The position numbers were made by a program, and so were the translations under genes. Of a DNA stretch of 64,000 nucleotides, positions 1-11,553 are shown piece by piece (position 1 is the first letter of the stretch; each line of letters begins with the position of its first letter). The stretch is from contig MARA01000023.1 in NCBI GenBank assembly GCA_001792895.1, positions 124,001-188,000 of the forward strand. Direction: 5' to 3'. Source of the stretch: Lentinus brumalis (lineage: Eukaryota; Basidiomycota; Agaricomycetes; Polyporales; Polyporaceae). The notes under the pieces are model-generated. The model saw nothing but the letters and a program-made list of their open reading frames with translations, made no database searches and had not been told where the DNA came from.

Positions 1-354
1 CCGCCCGGAAAGTCTCGGTGGCCAAGAAACGCGTCGTGATTGACCCAGGCTTGCAGGCAAAGCCCAGAGGTTGCGAGGATGAACAAAACCGTGGCATACG
101 TTATGGGGAACCAACCAGGCCTCTGTGGTCGCCTTGACCTCACGACATACGGTGAACGGTCGACGTAGAGACGTATCAGAAAGGTGTAGAGAGTGAAGTG
201 GACACCTGTTCACCCGTGGTTTGGTAGACGGTAACTCGCATATGAGGCGAGAGCACACACCATAGGTGATGGTCGAGAGGATGACACCAACCATGTTCAC
301 AGTCCCGATGGTAGCGTCGAGATCCTCCGGAACTGATGCTTTCGTAGGAGCCAT
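1..354 (-). CDS. Seven-transmembrane protein, agaricomycete family (5' part, cut by window edge)
   Basis: N-terminal part of a multi-pass membrane protein running off the left edge. The start Met is at 354 (MAPTKASVPEDLDAT). Exon 1 runs 354-261 and a 55 nt GT-AG intron covers 260-206. Exon 2 starts at 205 and stays open to base 1. The first hydrophobic segment (MVGVILSTITYGVHFTLYTF) is followed by a basic loop, then a second segment (ITYATVLFILATSGL), then an aromatic stretch ending in HRDFPGG. A D-[YF]-PGG motif after TM2 is typical of a large mushroom-specific 7TM family of unknown ligand, often annotated only as hypothetical. The segments and motif are seen directly; membership rests on recalled family pattern. 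Function is unknown. Confidence 0.72.
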   Translation of the reverse strand, partial: MAPTKASVPEDLDATIGTVNMVGVILSTITYGVCSRLICELPSTKPRVNRCPLHSLHLSDTSLRRPFTVCREVKATTEAWLVPHNVCHGFVHPRNLWALPASLGQSRRVSWPPRLSGR

Positions 355-1281
355 GATATGGTGGGAAGTGGGTAGGTAATTTCGAGAGTCCAGAGCGAAT
401 CTCTGAGCAAGCGAGTGAGAGGGCGTGCACCTCTTAAGAGATGGCTCAATGGCCGAAGACGGTGCAGTCGTCCCGAGCACGAGCGGAGCCATAAGGTTAT
501 CCGGATATCTCAGCTCACTTGTCAACGTACCGAGCAAGTACCGAGCCCTTCTTTTGTTCCTACAGAAGAACTCACATACCGCAGTGGGGTGTCGCAGGTG
601 GGTGGGTTGGGTCGTCCGAGGTCGTCCGTCCTGGTGCCACAACAGCGCCGCTGATAAATGAAAATCTGGTGACGTGAGTCACACAAGGAGACCCATAGAA
701 CGCTTCACCTTTGAGCTTTCGAGAAAGAACTAGCAACTGTAAACGGTTTACAGTCAACATACTTACATGGTCGCACCCATCGGAAAGACGCCCAGATAGT
801 AGACTTCTGTCCGGACCGGAATAGAACCCGAACATGTTACCACGAGGCAGGAGGAACTTCGAACCGAGAGCATGCATACACACGTCGTTCGAAGACGAAC
901 GCGCCTCGGGAACGTCGAGTTGCTGAGCGTAGCGCAGGCAGCTCTTTGACGCGAGTGACTACGACATCACGGCTTCGCAGACTTCACTTCTTTGAGTGTA
1001 CCTCGGACACGTTCCAGCCACATGTCTAGAATGCCTAGCTGCATCGTGCTGTCGTGACTATGCTCATCCCCTTTGGGGCTGGCATCCGAAGCTGGAACGC
1101 GGCTCAGCTGGATTCGCGGCCTGCAGGAATGTCACTCATGCGGCTTACCTGTCTGCCAAGCTTCTAGACGTCGAAGAAGGGGTTGCAGCAACTCACGTTC
1201 CACAACCTTTCGCGCCCCGTCATCCCGAACGCCGGTCTATCCGGATGAGCAAGTCAACGCTCAGTGCGGGACGGCGGCGGG
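355..1281. other. Intergenic, no gene supported
   Basis: Open frames here are short, overlap on both strands, and show no recognisable domain or convincing exon chain. The stretch holds the upstream region of the 7TM gene and the downstream region of the Ybp2-family gene. Confidence 0.5.
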
Positions 1282-2985
1282 TTAAGTGCGGCGCACCTGG
1301 TTCTTAGTGTCTCTCAGGAGCAGCATGTAATAGAAGGCCAGACACTCGACCATCCGCAGCGGCTCGGCGCTTTTCAGGAAGTCATCCAGAGAGACCGACT
1401 CGAGGTCTGGAGGGTCCGGGCGCAGGACGATAGGGCCGAAGGTTGAGAGAAGGAGCGGGGACGCGAACATGTTCTTGTCCTTAGCGGCAAGCCCTTCGAG
1501 GACAGCTTCCTTGAGTAAACCCACTGCGGCGACGTGCATTTGGGGAGGGACATCCTTGTCGCCCAGAATGTCGTGCAAAAGGTGGAAGCGGACGGGTGAC
1601 GGCGCCAGGCCCAGGACTAACGAGAGTACACGGTAGGTGTAATGTCTGATTTCGGGGTCCGAATGATTGCTCGCGAGATGTGGCAGGAGATGGACCAGCG
1701 GGACGATTAGATCAACGCTGAGCTCGGGTCGTGGTGTCTGCGATCGGAGAGGTGCAAGCGAGGACAGCAGGATGGAGAGGACTTCATCGAGGGCAACATT
1801 GGATTGGATGGATGAGAGAACAATAGGGAAGAATGCCGAGAGCGTCTGGGTTGAGAAGGTGTAGGTGGGTTCGTGAGCCAGGAGGACCAAGGATACCAGG
1901 GAAGGGCGAGATTCGTAGTAACGCGTATCCACACCGAGAGCGCGGAGTGCACTCTAGATCATTGATATCAGAAGCGCATCGTCGCGGAGCGAAAAAGTCA
2001 GTTACCCATGTAACCGTGAGAGGCCCTTCAGTGCTTGAGGACGAGCCGGCCTGAGGGACTACTAGCCGGGAGAAGTTAGCCGCGAATGCCTTCTTCGCGA
2101 CTCCCTCCCGGATACAGTTCGCAAACGCAGAAACGGTCTCGTCGATTAGATGGTGTAGTAGTTTCTGCAAGGATTTCATGAGTATTTCGGCTGCGCAAGG
2201 AAATAGGGTGACAACCTTTGTCTCCTCGACAGCCCCGTCTTTCAGGGCAATGACAAGATGCGCGACAGCTGAGATCACCGTGCTATCCTTCCCAGTAGTA
2301 GCATGTGTGCCGACTAGAGAGATCACAGACTCCAACTCGGCAAGACGTGATTCTACTGTCTCCCTCGGCGACTTCTTCCATTTTGGTAACCTCGGTATGG
2401 CTAGAGAAGGAGTTGTATCGTCAACGAGGACGAGAGTGTGGAGTCATGAGTGTACCAATCTCGTACGCGCGAACGACGCGGGCCAGTTGTCGTGCGATAG
2501 ACAACTGGTCCACGCTCTCCTCGCTTTCTTCGTCGCGTAGTTGCAGCTGTCGATCGAGGCTCTCTACGATCTCCTCGACAGCCATGACGACCTCTTTCGC
2601 GCTGCACTCCTTGGACATCAACTCCAGGAGATCTTCAGCGCCGGCTTCTTGGCTGCCGATTACTATAGGGATGATGGTCAGAGGCTCCTGCGATCTCTTC
2701 AGCGCCTCAACTGCAGTAGCCGTACATGGTTATCTCACAAGAGAAGACACGCTTCCACCTTGCTGCAAGGCCTCTGCTATGTCACTGAGGGTACGCTTTG
2801 GTTCCTTGTCGTGCACTGCTGTAGTTATGAGGCTCGTCAGTGCGACGCCGAGGTCCTGGCGTACGGAATCAATGATCGCCACATAAGTATCATTCCTGAG
2901 ACATACGGACCTCATCAAGCTCATCGTCGTCCAACTGCAGAGATCCTCGCAACGATTTCGCGTAGTCGACATCATCTCCTGCCAT
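1282..2985 (-). CDS. Ybp1/Ybp2 - glomulin/ALF4 family protein
   Basis: Helical-repeat protein resembling the fungal Ybp1/Ybp2 (YAP1-binding, kinetochore-linked) and glomulin/ALF4 family. The family acts in oxidative-stress signalling or as cullin-RING regulators; the role here is inferred from family only. Proposed start is the Met at 2985 (MAGDDVDYAKSLRG), with an intron at 2910-2856 and then DLGVALTSLITTAV. Further exons read VMAVEEIVESLDRQLQL (near 2600), MESVISLVGTHATTGKDSTV (2335 down) and, after a phase-0 intron ending near 1956, SALRALGVDTRYYESRPSL to the stop at 1282. The C-terminal exon is a long helical stretch (HLLPHLASNHSDPEIRHYTY) that is the best family match. Minor exon borders near 2400-2750 were not resolved. 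It lies head-to-tail with the Ski8-like gene. Confidence 0.7.
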
Positions 2986-3159
2986 GTCAAGCTTGCGTGT
3001 AGGGACACTGGTGGTGGTGACGAACGAAGTACAACTTCCGACAATTTCGGTGTGGCACGCAACACTCAGCGCCTAATTGCACTCTCGGGCAAGAACAGGC
3101 AAGAAGACTTGGAAGCATCGATGGGACGGAACGCGTAGAGTACAGCAGCAGCAATATCT

Positions 3160-4546
3160 TCAACCAGCACCGGCACTCCTCCACCATCTTACAAGACCAT
3201 CCTCACCTCCCGTCACGTACGCACCCGCGGTCCCGTGTGCCGGGGCTTTGGCCTCCAAGACACAGACCAGACCTCGCCCTGGTCCTGCACCGTCGATACC
3301 GCCGCACGCGCACCGATATCCCACACCTTCGTTGTTTTGTCCGCCGAGCCTGACACAGCCAGACGTCCGTCTGGTGAAATGTCCGTACTCAGGACCCAAG
3401 ACGAATGTCCGCTGAACGTCGCGACGGCCCCAGAGCCAGCCTTCCCGGAGGGCGAGGCGCGGACGTCGTGCAAGATCAGCCGCTTGTCTTCGGAGGCTGA
3501 CAGTAGCAGCTGGTAGGCAAAGTCAGACGATATGCAGTACCGTCGACCGGGTTCGTGGACGTACATTCGAGTCTGCGGACCATGCGAGGGATCGCACGGC
3601 CATTGCGTGGGAGCTATATGCGGCCTGGATAGAGCTGGACGCGATATCGAACACGAATATCTGCCCCGCATCTGTCGACATGGCTACCCGCGATCCGTCC
3701 GGACTCTGTGGAATATAGTGGGAAGTCGTGAGTCTATGAGATCCGCACGCATATAGAGGGCTGCGAAGAAGGGGAGCGGATAGACACCAACTCAAGTCTG
3801 CGAATGACCCACATGTTTGCAGAACATCCCAAACTTGCTGCGACCGCTAGTGAGCGTTGCGCGCCGTTCGCCGAACGTGGGTGTTTCCGCAGAATGGATT
3901 GTGACGTTGCCAGAGCCACCTGTGGATGCATAGGTTCCTCCTCTTGGGTTCAGAGAAACAGACCAGGCTATATGCGCGCCAAGGGTTTCGAGGATATTTG
4001 CCAGATTGATTGCAGGAGCTGTGAGGGAAGCATAGACCAGGTACAAGGATATGCACGTACAAGGTTCCGTGGATTCTCCTCCTGCAGCTCGCGCGTAACT
4101 CTCGAATGACCCCTTCACCTCGCCGTCTTCTAGGTCCCACAGACATGTGAGTCCCTCAAGAGTGTTGTACAGAGCTTGCTTGCCGGAGGGGTCGACACTG
4201 AGCGAAACTATTCCGAGGGTATGAGGAGGACGTGACCGCGAGACTTGTCCGGATATTGAGTCCCATTGCTTGATCGTTCCATCGGCGGAGATGCTGAGCA
4301 CGGTGTCCGCATTGGTCCAGGAGACACCCCAAACGGCGTCAGTATGCGCTGCATGTCGAGATCAGCTTGGACTCGCTTGTTAGACGAGAATGCGACGCGA
4401 CGTACGTTCCGCGCCATCGTGCGCGTGCAAGAATGCCAGACTCTGCAGCCCTGATCAGACACCGTGCATTGCCATATCGCGCTGTCCATACCATCGTCGT
4501 AGAGTGCTACTATCAACGAGAACGCTGTGGGAATGCGCAGAAACAA
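3160..4546 (-). CDS. WD40-repeat protein, Ski8/WDR61-like
   Basis: Seven-bladed beta-propeller resembling Ski8/WDR61, the scaffold of the Ski (RNA exosome cofactor) complex and, in many eukaryotes, of Paf1C. In order the sequence shows AHDGAEPHTDAVWGVSW (first blade), SISADGTIKQWDS, GLTCLWDLEDGEVKGSFE, GGSGNVTIHS, SPDGSRVAMSTDAGQIFVFD, HAMAVRSLAWSADS, LLLSASEDKRLILHDVR, GHSSWVLSTDISPDGRLAVS, GSADKTTKVWDIG and a last blade ending GGEDGLVRWWRSAGAG. Order and spacing match the family. The first coding exon is uncertain: a Met at 4546 needs a 41 nt intron. Near 3242-3245 the frame breaks inside a G4 run (C4 on the coding strand). One added base restores the last blade, so this may be a sequence error. 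Its upstream region is shared with the divergent eS12 gene. Confidence 0.78.
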
Positions 4547-4981
4547 CGCGAGCTCAGCAGAGTCCGTCGAGCGATGAAGTCACCGTCAGACTTGGTGAAA
4601 GCGCCTGTTCAGAACGCGCCTCGTTGGGCGCTTCCGAGATGAACGTCGGAGGCTCCTTCGCCCTTACACACTTGTTGTGGATCGCAGGCACTCGAACTAT
4701 CCATGAGAGATACAAGCGTAAGTACTCGTCACCTTCAAAGATGTGCGCACACCATGAGGGACACGAGCATGGTCAGAATTGACTGACGCATCTGCCGCCA
4801 CCGGGACGAGCCGGCGGAGTTCGAACTCAAGTCATATACCTGACGCGTTCTCAAACCTTATTTTTCTCTCACATCCACGAACGCGGAAGAAGACATCGCC
4901 CCCTGCTACACATACAAAACAAAAGTACGGCGAACTGCTGTTAGGCTGAAAGCGTTTAGGGCTGACTGAAGCGCGTCCAGG
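4547..4981. promoter_or_regulatory. Shared upstream region between Ski8-like and eS12 genes
   Basis: About 435 bp separates the divergent 5' ends of the WD40 gene (-) and the eS12 gene (+), so it must hold both promoters. No canonical TATA box was picked out. A C/T-rich tract lies close before the eS12 start. Confidence 0.45.
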
Positions 4982-5483
4982 ATGTCTGACGCTTCTGATG
5001 AAATCCAAGTCGACGCTCCCGTCGCCGAGGTCGAGGCCCCCGCTGAGGCTCCCAAGGGAAAGCTCTCCGTTGAGGATGCGCTTCAGGTGCGTGACTGAAA
5101 CACTAGCACGGGGGACACGAGACTCACAATATATCCACATGCAGCAAGTTCTGAAGAACGCTCTCGTCCACGACGGTCTTGCTCGTGGTCTCCGCGAGTG
5201 CGCGAAGGCTTTGGACAAGCGTCAGGCGCACTTGTGCGTTCTCGTCGAGACGTGCACGGAGGCCGAGTACATCAAGCTGATCGAGGCTCTCTGCGCGGAG
5301 CACAAGATCAACCTCATCAAGGTCGGTGACGCGAAGGTCCTCGGCACCTGGGCTGGCCTCTGCAAGATCGACCGCGAGGGCAACCCCCGCAAGGTCGTCG
5401 GTTGCTCGTGCGTCGTCGTCAAGGACTACGGCGTCGAGTCCGAGGGTCTCCACGTCCTCCTCGACTACTTCAAGAACCGTTAA
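4982..5483 (+). CDS. RPS12: 40S ribosomal protein eS12
   Basis: Small-subunit ribosomal protein eS12, a structural component of the cytosolic 40S subunit. Exon 1 is 4982-5086 (35 codons; acidic N-terminus [18 protein letters not shown]). A 58 nt GT-AG intron covers 5087-5144. Exon 2 is 5145-5483, giving 147 aa, the usual family length. Diagnostic stretches are [48 protein letters not shown] and [20 protein letters not shown]. Codon use is strongly biased to C-ending codons, as expected for a highly expressed gene. It is divergent from the WD40 gene and lies upstream, same strand, of the NFX1-type gene. Confidence 0.97.
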
Positions 5484-6180
5484 GTGAGTATCTATCTCTT
5501 GTCGTGGTCTTGGGATGACAAAACAGACTCCCTCAACGGAGAGCATCTGTGAGGATAACTGTCTATCCGGAATCATTATATACTTGTCTGATCCCTTTGG
5601 TTGTTCCATATTACGCGCATGTGCTGACCTGTATATTCTTTCAGATTATTCCGGTTCCACTGTAGCTGTAGTCAGTCGTATCGCTCCTTCCAAGAATATG
5701 ATGATGTTGTACGACTCGCACATTAGCGTTTGACCCTGGTTTCATCCCACTTCGTTCTGCAACTCTGTACTCTGGAGAGTAGGTGCATACATGTATATCT
5801 CCTCGCGGCAGGTTCTAGGATGGCCATTACACATCGCAACTTGAAGTAACTACTTGAAAGCACTTGATAACAGCCATGGCCATCATGATCAAAACACATT
5901 TTCTGACCCCTTGGGCGCTACGATATAGTGACATCTTCCTCCCGACTCCGGCTCACCATCTCCCGCTCATCGTCATATACACGGCCCCGAGAGTCTCATT
6001 CGACTGACAACACTCGACTCACTCGCCGGGGGTTCACAGGTAGCGGTGCGGTGCAAGCTACACCCGACGCTGAGTCATCCCGTCCTGCAGCCTCTTCAAG
6101 TAGCACCGAGCTCTGGGTAGTGCCAAAACCTCCCCTTCCTGCGACAACCGGCTCTCTTCTTGTTCGACTGTACTTGTTGC
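5484..6180. other. Intergenic: eS12 3' region and NFX1-type upstream region
   Basis: No coding sequence supported. The A/T-richer first part is a plausible eS12 3' UTR. The rest leads into the NFX1-type gene. Confidence 0.5.
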
Positions 6181-9100
6181 ATGGCCGATACTGCTGCCGC
6201 CACCCCCGCTGCGACCACCTCTGACGATGCAAGGCGCCATCGAGGCCCGCCTCGTACTCACGACGGGACGCGTTCGCAAGACCAAGGGACCCGTGCATCT
6301 GGAGGATCCGGTCTGGAGGTCTCTGGTAGAGCAGAAGGCGCTAGTAGGCCACGTAGGCCTCGCGCCCCGAAACCAAAGGGAGGGCATGCTGGTGAGCTAC
6401 CCTCCACACACTCCGACGGTGCAGCCAGTGCCTCTGGGGGAAGACCAGGAGAGAGAAGGGGCAACAGGCGTCGACCCGGAGCTGAAGGAGACCCACCTGG
6501 AGCTGGAAGTGCTCATCGTCCCCAGCGTCCTCGGAAGCCGCGTGCGCCGCAAGATGGGCCTCCCTCAAATGAGGTCAGCACGTCTGCGCATACATCCGCT
6601 AGGCAAGACCCATCCGCCACCGCCGACGCTTCCGCTGGGCAGAAGAGGCCACGCCGCAATCGCGGTCGTCAATTTGGCGGCGAGCTCACCGGAGGAGACG
6701 CGCCGGCCGAGCCTGCTCAAGATGTCTCGTCTGCGGACAAGTACAAGAAGACGGGGCTCAAGCCGGACGATCTGACTTCGAGACTCATCGCGGAGCTGAG
6801 CACGCCACCATACCCTGACTGTCTCATCTGTTTCGCTCCAATCACGCCCATGCAGCAGACCTGGTCCTGTTCCCCGTCGAATCCTACCTTGGCCGCTACA
6901 GACGACGAGAGCGGCATACCGGTGCAGGCTCAACGTGCTGACGCTAATGCTCAATGCTGTTGGATGACATTCCATATGAAGTGCATCCGCTCGTGGGCGT
7001 CGAAGAGCGTGAAGGACGTCGAGGAAGCGTGGCGCATGAGAGGCGAGCCAAGGCAGGGCGACTGGCGTTGCCCTGGTTGTCAGTCGAAGCGAACAGCCAT
7101 TCCAAGCAGTTATTGGTGAGTGTGAAGCCTCACACAGGTTGGTATGTGCGGCTCATAGTCTGTGCCTAGGTGTTTTTGTGGTTCTACTCCGGATCCCAAG
7201 CCGCCGCGGCTGGCGACTCCTCATTCTTGCGCCAATCCCTGCTCTCGTCCCCGGGGGTGCGGACATCCGTGTTCATTGAACTGTCACCCTGGACCCTGCC
7301 CTCCTTGTCAGGTAACAACGTCACAGCCGTGCTACTGCGGTAAACATGTCATGTCATTCCGCTGCTCACATCGGTATGGAAGACCGGCTGTGGCAGCGAG
7401 CGCGGAGCTCTCCTGCGGCGAAGTGTGTGGACGCATGCTCAGCTGCGGAAACCACACATGCCAGGGTGTCTGTCACCCAGGCAAGTGTGGCCCTTGTCCC
7501 ATACGCGAGAAGGCGCGCTGTTACTGTGGAAAAGAGGAGAAGGAGCTGGGTTGTGGCGAAGGCGAGCCGAAGGAATGTGTGGTATACCAGAACGAGGCCA
7601 TGGATCAGTACGTTGGACGGTTTGCTTGTGAGAAGACCTGCGAGAGGTATGTTCCCAAAACCTTCGTGGTCGAAATTGCGCATATACTGATCTCGACCTG
7701 CAGGTTGTTTGACTGTGGTATCCATCATTGCAAGAAGTCGTGCCATCCACCCTCACTCACTCCCCCTCCCTGCCCCAACTCGCCATCGCTCGTCACTCAC
7801 TGTCCATGCGGCAAGCATCCTCTCGTGCCTGATTCCGCTCCCTTCTTCCCTCCGGGCACACTCCTGATCCGTGTCTCTTGTACCGATCCTATCCCGACTT
7901 GTCAGTCTACCTGCATGAAGCCACTCGATGGATGTGAGCACGTCTGCTCGGCGAAGTGTCATACCGGTCCTTGTCCTCCGTGCTCTATCATGCTCGTCCG
8001 CCCATGCCGGTGCGGTTCCACCACCACGCGAATTCGTTGTTCCGAAGACCAAGCCCGTGCTAGAGCGCGAGCTCGCGGGGAGAGTGGTCCCGACACGGAG
8101 ATCCTATGCGAACGCCCTTGTGGTGCCCTCAGGGCCTGTGGGCGCCATCAGTGCACCCGGCTCTGCTGCCCCATGGCTTCGCTTGCCGGCCTGGCCAAGG
8201 GCAAGGGCAAGAAGCGAGCGGGTGCTGACGTTGCTTTGGTGGATCAAGCGGGGGTGCATGAGTGTGATTTGGTCTGCGGGAAGCCATTGAGCTGCGGAAA
8301 CCACTACTGCGAGGAGCGGGACCACCGCGGTGCCTGTCCGCCCTGTCTCAGGAGCTCTTTCGAAGAGGTACGCCGTTGCCGTCTTGTCAGTGCTCCCTCA
8401 TGGGTAGGTTTGCTGACGACGTGGGTAGATGGTCTGCCATTGTGGCCGTACTGTCCTTGATCCGCCTATTCCTTGCGGAACGAGGATTGCGTGCGGTTAT
8501 CCGTGTTCACGCCCGCCACCGCCGTGTGGTCATCCGAAGACACAACACGCATGTCACGAAGACCCCATCCGGTGCCCTCCTTGTCCGTTCCTAACGAGCA
8601 AGCAGTGCGCTTGTGGAAAGAAGATGGTCGACAACGTGCGCTGCTCGCAGGAGAAGGTGTCCTGTGGTACGACGTGTGGCAAGTAAGTGTCAAGTCTCGA
8701 GTGACTGTCGATATTGTTTGCTGACTGGTTCGATTATCGTTGCGTGTCTGCAGATTACTATCATGTGGCTTCCACCACTGTGAGCGATTATGCCACGGAG
8801 ATGCTTGCGGCGCTTGCCATGCCACTTGCGGCAAGCCTCGCAAACTCTGGTACGTCCTTCCAACCACACACGGGAACGCTCATGTACTGACACTATCACA
8901 ACGTAGTCTACCTGCGCTGCATCCTTGCACCCTTCCCTGCCATGCACCTGCGTCGTGCGATGAGTCCGAACCCTGCCGCTCCATCGTCACCATCACATGT
9001 TCATGTGGCCGTTTGCGCCAATCTGTCTCTTGCGGCCGCTCTGCCAGCAATCCAGCTGGCCGCGAAGGCAGTCAACAACTGAAATGCTCGAACGAGTGCG

Positions 9101-9857
9101 CGATAGCGAAGCGAAACGCACGTTTGGCAGAGGCCCTCGGTATCAACCCCGACCGCGACCGTGTCCAACAGGTCACCTATAACGATGAGCTTCTTGGATT
9201 TGCCCGGGCTAACACGAAGTTCTGTGGTATCGTCGAGAAGAGCTTCTCTGAGTACGTACCAATCCCTGTACTCGCTGAGAATATGCCGCTGACATGCAGC
9301 CACCATGCAGCTTTCTTTCTTCCGACAAGAAGAGTCAGATACTGCCTCACATGCCTGAGCAGAAGCGCAAGTTCGTGCACGATCTGGCCGCTATCTACCG
9401 GATGGACACACAGTTGGTCGACCAAGAACCCCATCGCAGTGTGCAGCTCATCCGACGCATTGATTCTCGCGTCCCCAACCCCACTCTTTCGGCAGCCATC
9501 GGTCAAGGGTCCAGCGGAGGTCTAGGTAAACTAGCAGATCTGCGTTCCCCGGGTCCGGGGTTGCAGCCACTGTCCCGCCCCGCATCCTCACGGGCCTCGC
9601 CGGCGCCTGTCTCGCAAGCCGTCGCGGGCTCTTCGACTGGAAGAGGGTGGACCTCCGTTGTTGCTCGTCCGCCCCAGTCAGCAAGTCCTGCATCAAGTTC
9701 TTGGGGGTCTGCGCCTGAAAGGGCCAAGACTCCCGTGCGCTCTGTGCCCTCGCCTGCTCCTGTGCGCACAGCTCCCTTGCCAGCACCTGCTCCGCTTCCC
9801 CCCACACAACTCTTGAGCCCTCAGGATGTCCCGGACGATTGGGAAGATGCGGCGTGA
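6181..9857 (+). CDS. NFX1-type zinc finger protein with R3H domain (FAP1/shuttle craft family)
   Basis: Large Cys-rich nuclear regulator of the NFX1/FAP1 family. Yeast Fap1 binds FKBP12 and animal NFX1 binds promoter DNA. The start Met is at 6181 (MADTAAATPAATT), after which comes a low-complexity Arg/Pro/Ala region. A RING/PHD-like finger follows near 6820-7090 (CLICFAPITPMQQ ... CCWMTFHMKCIRSW ... WRCPGCQ). A long array of NFX1-type fingers comes next, for example CGHPCSLNCHPGPCPPC, CGNHTCQGVCHPGKCGPC, CEHVCSAKCHTGPCPPC and CGFHHCERLCHGDACGAC. The R3H-like region reads FLSSDKKSQILPHMPEQKRK and RMDTQLVDQEPHRSVQLI. Introns include 7116-7169 (phase 2, joining W to CFCG) and small ones near 7650, 8370, 8685, 8852 and 9252, all GT-AG. 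The tail is Pro/Ser/Ala-rich and ends DDWEDAA. It is convergent with the quinone oxidoreductase gene. Confidence 0.92.
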
Positions 9858-10094
9858 GCTGGCCTCCTGTATTGGACCCTAGCCCGATCTGGGACTAGTA
9901 AACAACGATCTGTATAACGCAAGCACAGCACAGTAGCTGTATCATTAGAGTAAAGTCCACACGTCCCGGTTGTAGTCATACAAATCAAGCATGTATCGGA
10001 AGATCTCTTCACATTGTCGTGCTGACGGTAATCCAAGCATCGTACAACAGTAACTTACACTCTCGAGATCCTACTTCCTTCCTTGCGTACACGA

Positions 10095-11553
10095 TTAAGG
10101 CTCAGCGACCTTGTGTACCAGCTTTCCGACGGTTTTCCCGCCCACGAGGTCCTTCTGCGCCTGCTGCACGCCCTCCGCCGTGAACGGGTACTCGGCGTGG
10201 ATCCTGATCTTGAGCGTTCCGTCTGCGATGAGTCGCCAGAGCTCCGTGCTGTAGGTGCGTCCCTCCTCGGGAGTGTAGACGTAATTGCCCATCCTGTGCA
10301 CCAGAGTGACTCGTGAGGAAGGTCCGCGAGATTAACTCGGGAAACAGGATACGCACGTCGGGCGAAGGAGACGGACGTTCTTCTCGACGAGCTTGAGTGG
10401 CGGGAAGGGCGGGACGGCCCCAGAGGCGTTCCCGACGGACACGATCGTGCCCTTCCTGCGGATCATCTTGAAGTCTGCCTCGAACCTGCATGCAACACGC
10501 AGAAATCAGTCCCTTCCCTGTCTCACCTCACTTCATTCCTTATGAAGTGAAAAGCGGCTCAACACGCACGTATCTTTCCCGACACCATCGAAGATCGCAT
10601 GCACGCCCTCGCCGTTTGTGAGCTCGAGCACGCGCTGCACAGTATCCTCCTGCTTGTACAGGATGACGTGGTCAGCACCGTGGGCCTTCGCGATCTCCGC
10701 CTTCTCCGGGGTGCTCGTCGTGCCGATGACCGTCGCGCCGCGGGCCTTGATGAGCTGCGCGAAGAGCAGGCCGAGCCCACCCGCCACGGTGTGCACGAGG
10801 ATCGTGTCGCCCTTCTGCACGTTGTACGCCTCGGTGATGAATGTCAGCGCAGTGGCGCCTGTGCTCCTGCATCAGCACCGAGAAGCGGAGGGGCGCGGGG
10901 AATGCCCGATAGACTGGAGGCGCACCTTGAGTCAGTGCGGCGGCGGCGGTCTTGGTGGAGACGCCATCAGGGAGGGGGAAGACCTTGGCCCATGGCACAC
11001 TGACGTACTCTGCGAATGCACCCTGACCATACTACTTACCAGTGCAGCAAACGAACGTGTTCCAGTGAGGGTGGGTCCTATGGCGGTAAAGAGAGCAGGT
11101 GCGAAGGAGGACGTACCACGGCAGCCTTCCCGCCCACCGCGAACTTGCGCAGCTTGAATTCCTCGTCGTTCAGCACCTTCTCGTCTGTGGGGAGCGCGAC
11201 GATCTCCCCCGCGGCCTCCGACCCGAGTGCGCTGGGGAAGCTGTTGATCGGGTAGAGGCCCTTCCTGAAGAGCGAGGGGAGCGGATTCGCGATCAGCTCG
11301 GGAGGTGGCTCTGGGACGGATGCGCGCACCGGAAGTATGTATCGATGAAGTTCACCCCCGCGTAGTGGACCTACACGCGTCCATACGGGTCAGCAGGCGT
11401 GTCCCTCGTCGAGGAGAGTTGCACCCCGCGACACACCTTGACAAGGACGTTCCCGGGCGCGGGCTGCGGGAAGGGCAGCTCGAGTTTCTCGATGACGTCG
11501 AAGTCGCCCGTCTTGTTGATGCCAATAGCCTGGATCTTGCTCGGGAACGACAT
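10095..11553 (-). CDS. NADPH:quinone oxidoreductase (zeta-crystallin-like, MDR family)
   Basis: Medium-chain dehydrogenase/reductase of the quinone oxidoreductase/zeta-crystallin type. It would reduce quinones one electron at a time with NADPH and lacks the zinc-ligand pattern of alcohol dehydrogenases. The proposed start is the Met at 11553 (MSFPSKIQAIGINKTGDFDV). Following exons give GLYPINSFPSALGSEAAGEI, AEYVSVPWAKVFPLPDGVS, then the nucleotide-binding exon QKGDTILVHTVAGGLGLLFA with AxGGxG, IKARGATVIGTTSTPEKAEI, KAHGADHVILY and GVHAIFDGVGKDT. The C-terminal exon reads GRTYSTELWRLIADGTLKI to the stop at 10095. The same frame is open 61 codons upstream to a Met at 11736, with an Arg/Ser/Leu-rich, acid-poor sequence that could be a mitochondrial presequence. 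Confidence 0.88.

Noticed and set aside
6160..6180. Earlier in-frame start for the NFX1-type gene at 6160
   Set aside because: It uses a non-ATG codon; the ATG at 6181 is the first true Met of the frame.
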